Shown here: positions 59,334 through 64,000 of the stretch, piece by piece | How the letters are laid out: the number at the start of each line of letters is the position of its first letter | How positions within the stretch are numbered: the first letter of the stretch is position 1 | Source of the DNA: Paramagnetospirillum kuznetsovii | GTDB taxonomy: Bacteria; Pseudomonadota; Alphaproteobacteria; Rhodospirillales; Magnetospirillaceae | DNA: 64,000 nt | NCBI RefSeq assembly: GCF_003284725.1 | Contig: NZ_PGTO01000010.1 | Span: forward strand, 62,001 to 126,000 | Direction of reading: 5' to 3' | Program-made: the position numbers and the translations under genes | The notes under the pieces: generated by a model | Seen by the model: the letters and a program-made list of their open reading frames with translations, nothing else | Told to the model about the DNA's origin: nothing | Databases searched by the model: none

Positions 59334-60590
59334 ATGACCGCAATCGGCGCCAAGCCCTGTCCGACCCTGTCGCGCCCGAAAGGTGCTCCCGTCTACCTGG
59401 ACTATCAGGCCACCACGCCGTGCGACCCGCGGGTGGTCGAGGCCATGCTGCCCTGGTTCACCGAGAAATTCGGCAATCCCCATTCGCGCAACCACCTCTA
59501 CGGCTGGGAAGCGGAAGAGGCGGTGGAAAAGGCCCGCGAGCAGATCGCCGCCATCATCGGCGCCGATGCCAAGGAGGTGATCTTCACCTCGGGCGCCACC
59601 GAGTCCAACAATCTGGCGCTCAAGGGCGTGGCGCATTTCTACAAGGACAAGAAGAACCACATCGTCACCGTGGTGACCGAGCACAAATGCGTGCTCGATA
59701 CCTGCCGTTATCTCGAACAGGAAGGCTTCCAGGTCACCTATCTGCCGGTCCAGGCCAACGGCCTGATCGATCTGGCCGAGTTGGAAGCCGCCATCACCGA
59801 TCAGACCGCCATCGTGTCGGTCATGGCGGTGAACAACGAGATCGGCGTCATCCAGCCCCTGGCCGAGATCGGCGCCCTGTGTCGCAAGAAGGGCGCCTTC
59901 TTCCATACCGATTGCGCCCAGGCGGTGGGAAAGATCCCGCTGGACGTCAACGCCATGAATATCGACCTCATGAGCATCTCCGGGCATAAGATCTATGGCC
60001 CCAAGGGCATCGGCGCCCTGTTCGTGCGCCGCCGTCCCCGCGTGCGGCTGGTGCCGCTGATCACCGGCGGCGGCCAGGAGCGCGGCATGCGCTCGGGCAC
60101 CCTGCCCACGCCCTTGTGCGTCGGCATCGGCGAGGCCTGCGCCATCGCGCAGGCGGAGATGGCGTCCGAGGCCGAACGGCTGACCGGATTGCGCAATCGC
60201 CTGCTGGGCGGGCTGCGGCAGCGGCTGCCGGAGATCTATGTCAACGGCGACCTGGACAACCGCATTCCCGGCAATCTCAACATCTCCTTCGCCTTCGTCG
60301 AGGGCGAGGGGCTGATGATGGGGGTCAAGGAACTGGCGGTCTCGTCGGGATCGGCATGCACCTCGGCCTCGCTGGAGCCGTCCTATGTGCTGCGCGCCCT
60401 GGGCGTCGACGTGGAGATGGCCCATACCTCGCTGCGCTTCGGGCTGGGACGCTTCACCTCGGGCGAGGACATCGACTTCGCCATCGACCATATCGTCGAG
60501 GCGGTGGAGCATCTGCGTGCCATGAGCCCGCTGTGGGACATGCATCTGGACGGCGTCGACATCAAGTCGATCCAGTGGGCCGAGCACTAA
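59334..60590 (+). CDS. iscS: Cysteine desulfurase IscS
   Basis: 418 residues. Supplies sulfur to IscU. PLP Lys219 in [17 protein letters not shown], catalytic Cys342 in [21 protein letters not shown], and the IscS-specific C-terminus [21 protein letters not shown], which binds partner proteins. An N-terminal extension of about 18 residues precedes [12 protein letters not shown]. Confidence 0.96.
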   Translation: MTAIGAKPCPTLSRPKGAPVYLDYQATTPCDPRVVEAMLPWFTEKFGNPHSRNHLYGWEAEEAVEKAREQIAAIIGADAKEVIFTSGATESNNLALKGVAHFYKDKKNHIVTVVTEHKCVLDTCRYLEQEGFQVTYLPVQANGLIDLAELEAAITDQTAIVSVMAVNNEIGVIQPLAEIGALCRKKGAFFHTDCAQAVGKIPLDVNAMNIDLMSISGHKIYGPKGIGALFVRRRPRVRLVPLITGGGQERGMRSGTLPTPLCVGIGEACAIAQAEMASEAERLTGLRNRLLGGLRQRLPEIYVNGDLDNRIPGNLNISFAFVEGEGLMMGVKELAVSSGSACTSASLEPSYVLRALGVDVEMAHTSLRFGLGRFTSGEDIDFAIDHIVEAVEHLRAMSPLWDMHLDGVDIKSIQWAEH

Positions 60591-60673
60591 GACTGCACGT
60601 CCGGGCACCGGACGTGGTATGATTTTAGAATGATTCCGGTGTAACCCACCGGTTGGACGTTTGGAGGCAGGTT

Positions 60674-61075
60674 ATGGCGTATAGCGACAAGGTCATCGAC
60701 CACTACGAGCACCCCCGCAATGTGGGCGCTCTCGACAAGGACGACGGGGCGGTCGGCACCGGATTGGTCGGCGCTCCGGCCTGCGGCGACGTGATGAAGC
60801 TGCAAATCAAGGTGAGCGCCGAAGGCATCATCGAGGACGCCAAGTTCAAGACCTTCGGCTGCGGCTCGGCCATCGCGTCGAGCTCGCTGGTGACCGAGTG
60901 GGTCAAGGGCAAGACCCTGGACGAGGCGGCCTCCATCAAGAACACCGACATCGCCCAGGAACTGGCGCTGCCGCCGGTCAAGATCCATTGTTCGGTTCTC
61001 GCCGAGGATGCTATCAAGGCCGCCATCGCCGATTACAAGAAGAAGTCGGGCAAGGACGAAGAGGCGGCGGAGTAG
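60674..61075 (+). CDS. iscU: Iron-sulfur scaffold IscU
   Basis: 133 residues from the ATG at 60674 with GGAGGCAGG upstream. Cluster ligands Cys37, Asp39, Cys63, His105 and Cys106 are all present (APACGDVMKL, FGCGSAIASSS, KIHCSVLAEDA). The HscA-binding LPPVK motif is present at 99-103. 83 bases after iscS. Confidence 0.97.
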   Translation: MAYSDKVIDHYEHPRNVGALDKDDGAVGTGLVGAPACGDVMKLQIKVSAEGIIEDAKFKTFGCGSAIASSSLVTEWVKGKTLDEAASIKNTDIAQELALPPVKIHCSVLAEDAIKAAIADYKKKSGKDEEAAE

Positions 61076-61082
61076 GTCTCCG

Positions 61083-61204
61083 CCGCGAACACGAACCGAC
61101 GAGCGCAATCCTGCGTTCGGAGGCAAGGCCGACGGCCGCCGCGCCACATGGCGCGAAAGCCAAGGGGTTCGGAGAACCCCGCTCGGCGATTGAGAGACGC
61201 TTGA
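61083..61204. repeat. Related copy of the 25.8-kb repeat between iscU and iscA
   Basis: Contains the exact 18-base core CATGGCGCGAAAGCCAAG (61147-61164), then GGGGTTC-GGAGAACCCC and GGCGATTGAGAGACGC, which parallel the GGCGACTGAGGGACATA end of the tandem units. Sits inside the isc operon without breaking it. Confidence 0.7.
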
Positions 61205-61227
61205 ATAAAGAAGAAAGGGGGTATGCC

Positions 61228-61563
61228 ATGGCACCCGCACCCATGACCATAACCGATGCCGCCGCCGAACGGGTCAAGAGCATGCTCGCCAAGCGCGGCA
61301 AGCCCTCGGTCGGCATCCGCATCGGCGTCCGCTCCAAGGGCTGCTCCGGCATGTCCTATACCCTGGAATACGCCGACGAAAAGACTCAGTTCGACGAGAT
61401 CGTCGAGGACAAGGGCGTCACCGTCCTGATCGACCCCAAGGCGACCATGTTCATCCTGGGGACCGAGATGGACTACGTCGAAGAGAAGATGCAGTCGGGC
61501 TTCGTGTTCCGCAATCCCAACGAAAAGGGACGCTGCGGCTGCGGCGAGTCGTTCCACGTCTAG
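61228..61563 (+). CDS. iscA: A-type iron-sulfur carrier IscA
   Basis: 111 residues from the ATG at 61228 (MAPAPMTITDAAAERVKSML). The three conserved Cys residues are Cys39 (KGCSGMSY), Cys103 and Cys105 (GRCGCGESF). AAGGGGG precedes the start. Carries clusters or iron from the scaffold to target proteins. Confidence 0.95.
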   Translation: MAPAPMTITDAAAERVKSMLAKRGKPSVGIRIGVRSKGCSGMSYTLEYADEKTQFDEIVEDKGVTVLIDPKATMFILGTEMDYVEEKMQSGFVFRNPNEKGRCGCGESFHV

Positions 61564-61574
61564 TCATCTTAAGG

Positions 61575-61688
61575 TCGTCACCCCCGCGCAGGCGGGGGTC
61601 CATGGTGGGGACAAGCCATATGCCGGATGCCTGTTGTTGTGCCGCTGGACACATGGAATCCCGCTTTCGCGGGAATGACGATGGTATT
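61575..61688. repeat. Dispersed paired-hairpin repeat, copy 4
   Basis: Left arm 61577-61604 contains CACCCCCGCGCAGGCGGGGG; right arm 61650-61681 contains AATCCCGCTTTCGCGGGAAT. Between iscA and hscB, within the operon. Confidence 0.85.
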
Positions 61689-61702
61689 CTAGAGAAAACG
61701 CC

Positions 61703-62326
61703 ATGAACGCATCCGCTGTCGCCGCCGTATCGCCGTGCTGGTCCTGCAAGGGGCCGGTGGCGACGCGCGCCCTGTTCTGCTCGGTCTGCGGCGCCGTCCA
61801 GGGGCCGGGCGCCATCGACCATTATTCCCGCTTAGGGATGACGCCCAGCTTCGATATCGACCAGGACCAGTTGCAGACCCAGTATTTCGGGTTCCAGCGC
61901 CGACTGCATCCCGATCGCTTCGCCGCCAAGTCCGCCCGGGAAAAGGCGCTGTCGCAAAGCCAGGCCACCGCCCTGAACGAAGCCTACGAGACCTTGAAGG
62001 ATCCCTTGAAGCGCGCCGCCTATCTGCTGGGCCTGCTGGGCCATCCGGTGGACCTGACCGCCTGCGGCACCATCAACGACCGTGAATTGCTGATGGAGCA
62101 GATGGAAAAGCGCGAAGCCCTGTCCGAGGCCACCACCCCGGAACAGGTCGCCAAGCTGGCCATGGAAAACGAGTCCGAGGTCATTGCCTGCCAGTGCCAT
62201 ATTTCGGCCGCCTTCAATTCGGGCAATCTGGACGAGGCGTCGCACCTTTCCATCCGGCTGAAATATCTGGTCAAGCTGGCCGAAGAGGCCCGCTCCAAGA
62301 AATCCCGCATCACGAGGTTGCCCTAG
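61703..62326 (+). CDS. hscB: Iron-sulfur co-chaperone HscB with N-terminal zinc ribbon
   Basis: 207 residues. J domain with HPDRF at 69-73 follows DHYSRLGMTPSFDID; the C-terminal HscB oligomerisation helix bundle binds IscU. An extra N-terminal segment has Cys12, Cys15, Cys26 and Cys29 (CWSCK, FCSVCG), a rubredoxin-like zinc knuckle found in eukaryotic HSCB and some bacteria but not in E. coli. It hands IscU to HscA. Confidence 0.95.
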   Translation: MNASAVAAVSPCWSCKGPVATRALFCSVCGAVQGPGAIDHYSRLGMTPSFDIDQDQLQTQYFGFQRRLHPDRFAAKSAREKALSQSQATALNEAYETLKDPLKRAAYLLGLLGHPVDLTACGTINDRELLMEQMEKREALSEATTPEQVAKLAMENESEVIACQCHISAAFNSGNLDEASHLSIRLKYLVKLAEEARSKKSRITRLP

Positions 62327-62327
62327 C

Positions 62328-64000
62328 ATGTTGTTGCAGTTGCACGAACCCGGCGAGAGCCCGGCGCCGCACGAGTCCGAGCGCGGCCTTGCCGTGGGTA
62401 TTGATCTCGGGACCACCAATTCGGTGGTGGCGGTGGCCAGGGATGGCGATACCGAGGTCTTGCGCGACGCCGACGGCAAGGGATTGATCCCCTCGGTGGT
62501 CTATTACGCCGCCGATGGCGAGATCACCGTCGGACAGGATGCACGGCGCATGCTGCTGGAATATCCCGACCGGGTGGTCAGCTCGGTCAAGCGGCTGATG
62601 GGGCGCGGCACCGAGGATCTGAAGACTCTGGCCGGCACCTTGCCGTTCAAGCTGGACGTGGCCGCCGATGGCGGCATGGTGCGGCTGTCGGTGGCGGGGC
62701 GCACCCTGACGCCGGTCGAGGTCTCGGCCGATATCCTGCGCGCCGTCAAGGCCCGCGCCGAGGCGGCTCAGGGCAAGACGGTGGACCGCGCCGTGGTCAC
62801 GGTTCCCGCCTATTTCGACGACGCCGCCCGCACCGCCACCAAGGACGCCGCCCGCCTGGCCGGTCTGGAAGTCCTCCGGCTGGTCAACGAGCCCACAGCC
62901 GCCGCTCTGGCCTATGGCCTGGATAACGCGGCGGAAGGGCTTTATGTGGTCTATGATCTGGGCGGCGGTACCTTCGACGTCTCGATCCTGCGCATGGAAA
63001 AGGGCGTGTTCCAGGTCAAGGCCACCGGCGGCGACGCCTCGCTGGGCGGCGACGATATCGACCATGCCATCGCCGAACGCTTCCTGGCCGAGCGCACCGC
63101 CGAGCACGGCGCGGAAACCATCACCGAGGGCGAGGCCAAGCAGGCCCTGGCGGCGGCCCGCGTCGCCAAGGAATGCCTGTCCAGCCGCCGCGAGGGCGAC
63201 TGGGTCATCGAGGTGGACGGCAAGCCGTCGCGCCACAAGATGACCCGCGACCAGTTGGAAGCGCTGGCGGCGCCGCTGGCGGAACGCACCGTCGGCATCT
63301 GCCGCAACGTCATCGAGGACGCCGGGATCGAGGTCTCCGAGATCAAGGGCGTGGTGCTGGTGGGCGGCTCCACCCGCATGCCGCTGATCCGCCGCAAGGT
63401 GAAGGATATCTTCGGGCTGGATCCGCTGGCCGACATCAATCCCGACGAAGTGGTGGCGGTGGGTGCCGCCCTGCAGGCCGAGGCGCTGACCATCGGCTCG
63501 GATACCCTGCTGCTGGACGTGACGCCGCTGAGCCTCGGCATCGAGACCATGGGCGGCATCGTGGAAAAGGTGATTCCGCGCAACACCCCCATCCCGGTGG
63601 CCATGGCCCAGGAATTCACCACCTATCAGGACGGCCAGACCGCCATGGCCATCCATGTGCTGCAGGGCGAGCGCGAGATGGTGGACCAATGCCGCTCGCT
63701 GGCCCGCTTCGTGCTGCGCGGCATCCCCAATATGGCGGCCGGGGCGGCGCGCATCCGCGTGACCTTCACGGTGGATGCCGACGGGCTGCTGACGGTGGCG
63801 GCAAGCGAGGCCACCACCGGCGTCGAGCAGCAGGTGGCGGTCAAGCCGTCCTATGGTCTGACCGATGACGAGATGGCCAATATGCTGCGGGATTCCCTGG
63901 TTCACGCCAAGGACGACATGGAGCAGCGCCTGTTCGCCGAAACCGCCGTCGAGGCCCGCCGTTCGGTCCTGGCGGTCCAGGCGGCGCTGAAAGTGGATTC
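62328..64000 (+). CDS. hscA: Hsp70-type chaperone HscA, partial (3' end outside window)
   Basis: The first 557 residues of an expected 620-640. Starts two bases after hscB. ATPase domain motifs: VGIDLGTTNSVVAVA, VVTVPAYFDDAARTATKDA, YDLGGGTFDVSIL and VVLVGGSTRMPLIRR. Substrate-binding domain begins at DVTPLSLGIETMGG. It drives cluster release from IscU using the LPPVK motif seen in iscU here. A ferredoxin gene would be expected next, beyond the window. Confidence 0.97.
   Translation, partial: MLLQLHEPGESPAPHESERGLAVGIDLGTTNSVVAVARDGDTEVLRDADGKGLIPSVVYYAADGEITVGQDARRMLLEYPDRVVSSVKRLMGRGTEDLKTLAGTLPFKLDVAADGGMVRLSVAGRTLTPVEVSADILRAVKARAEAAQGKTVDRAVVTVPAYFDDAARTATKDAARLAGLEVLRLVNEPTAAALAYGLDNAAEGLYVVYDLGGGTFDVSILRMEKGVFQVKATGGDASLGGDDIDHAIAERFLAERTAEHGAETITEGEAKQALAAARVAKECLSSRREGDWVIEVDGKPSRHKMTRDQLEALAAPLAERTVGICRNVIEDAGIEVSEIKGVVLVGGSTRMPLIRRKVKDIFGLDPLADINPDEVVAVGAALQAEALTIGSDTLLLDVTPLSLGIETMGGIVEKVIPRNTPIPVAMAQEFTTYQDGQTAMAIHVLQGEREMVDQCRSLARFVLRGIPNMAAGAARIRVTFTVDADGLLTVAASEATTGVEQQVAVKPSYGLTDDEMANMLRDSLVHAKDDMEQRLFAETAVEARRSVLAVQAALKVD

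Overview
The window looks like chromosome of a free-living, high-GC alphaproteobacterium of the Rhodospirillales, most plausibly Magnetospirillum or a close relative. Pointers are a form II RuBisCO with phosphoribulokinase, a phasin, an isc operon led by cysE and iscR, a cysteine-free L31, an RcdA-type (DUF1465) protein and many aromatic/acyl-CoA genes. The genus is inferred from gene content only. No magnetosome genes, prophage, IS element or CRISPR array was seen.

Layout. 1-7390: alaS (cut by the window edge), a nuclease-like secreted protein, a glycosyltransferase, a 3-hydroxyacyl-CoA dehydrogenase/enoyl-CoA hydratase pair and a divergent IclR regulator. 7457-13391: glyQ-glyS and ppdK. 13486-15682: a single-domain response regulator and an exported protein/ECF sigma/anti-sigma set. 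15963-22233: an acyl-CoA ligase followed by a complete branched-chain-amino-acid-type ABC importer (livG-F-K-H-M). 22240-24169: a phasin gene behind a promoter bracketed by two inverted operators, three orphan small genes and tRNA-Lys. 24347-28868: a TrpB2-type synthase, then cbbM-cbbP and a dCMP-deaminase-like gene.

29057-31297 is the most unusual gene: a type I periplasmic binding protein fused to a full pentameric ligand-gated ion channel. 31436-36166 holds hemN and a copper set (OprC-like TonB receptor, small Cys/His protein, Sco). 36355-40617 is a gentisate pathway (3-hydroxybenzoate 6-hydroxylase, maleylpyruvate isomerase, gentisate dioxygenase, fumarylpyruvate hydrolase) with a divergent MarR regulator. 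41337-44048 is a chemoreceptor followed by a STAS protein and a GHKL-type ATPase. 44083-49004 has a formyltransferase remnant, a DedA/YqaA-like membrane protein, rimO and a tungstate importer in the order tupB-C-A.

49309-55152: DUF1465 protein, a membrane class III cyclase, rpmE, cyaY, tyrS, anmK and a small exported protein. 55153-55898 is non-coding with palindromes and a dispersed repeat. 55899-64000: a serine hydrolase, then cysE-iscR-cysteine desulfurase-iscS-iscU-iscA-hscB-hscA, the last running off the window.

Repeats: one family of paired hairpins occurs at four intergenic sites (about 6.5, 10.5, 55.7 and 61.6 kb); a second family is tandem at 25.8 kb and has a related copy at 61.1 kb.
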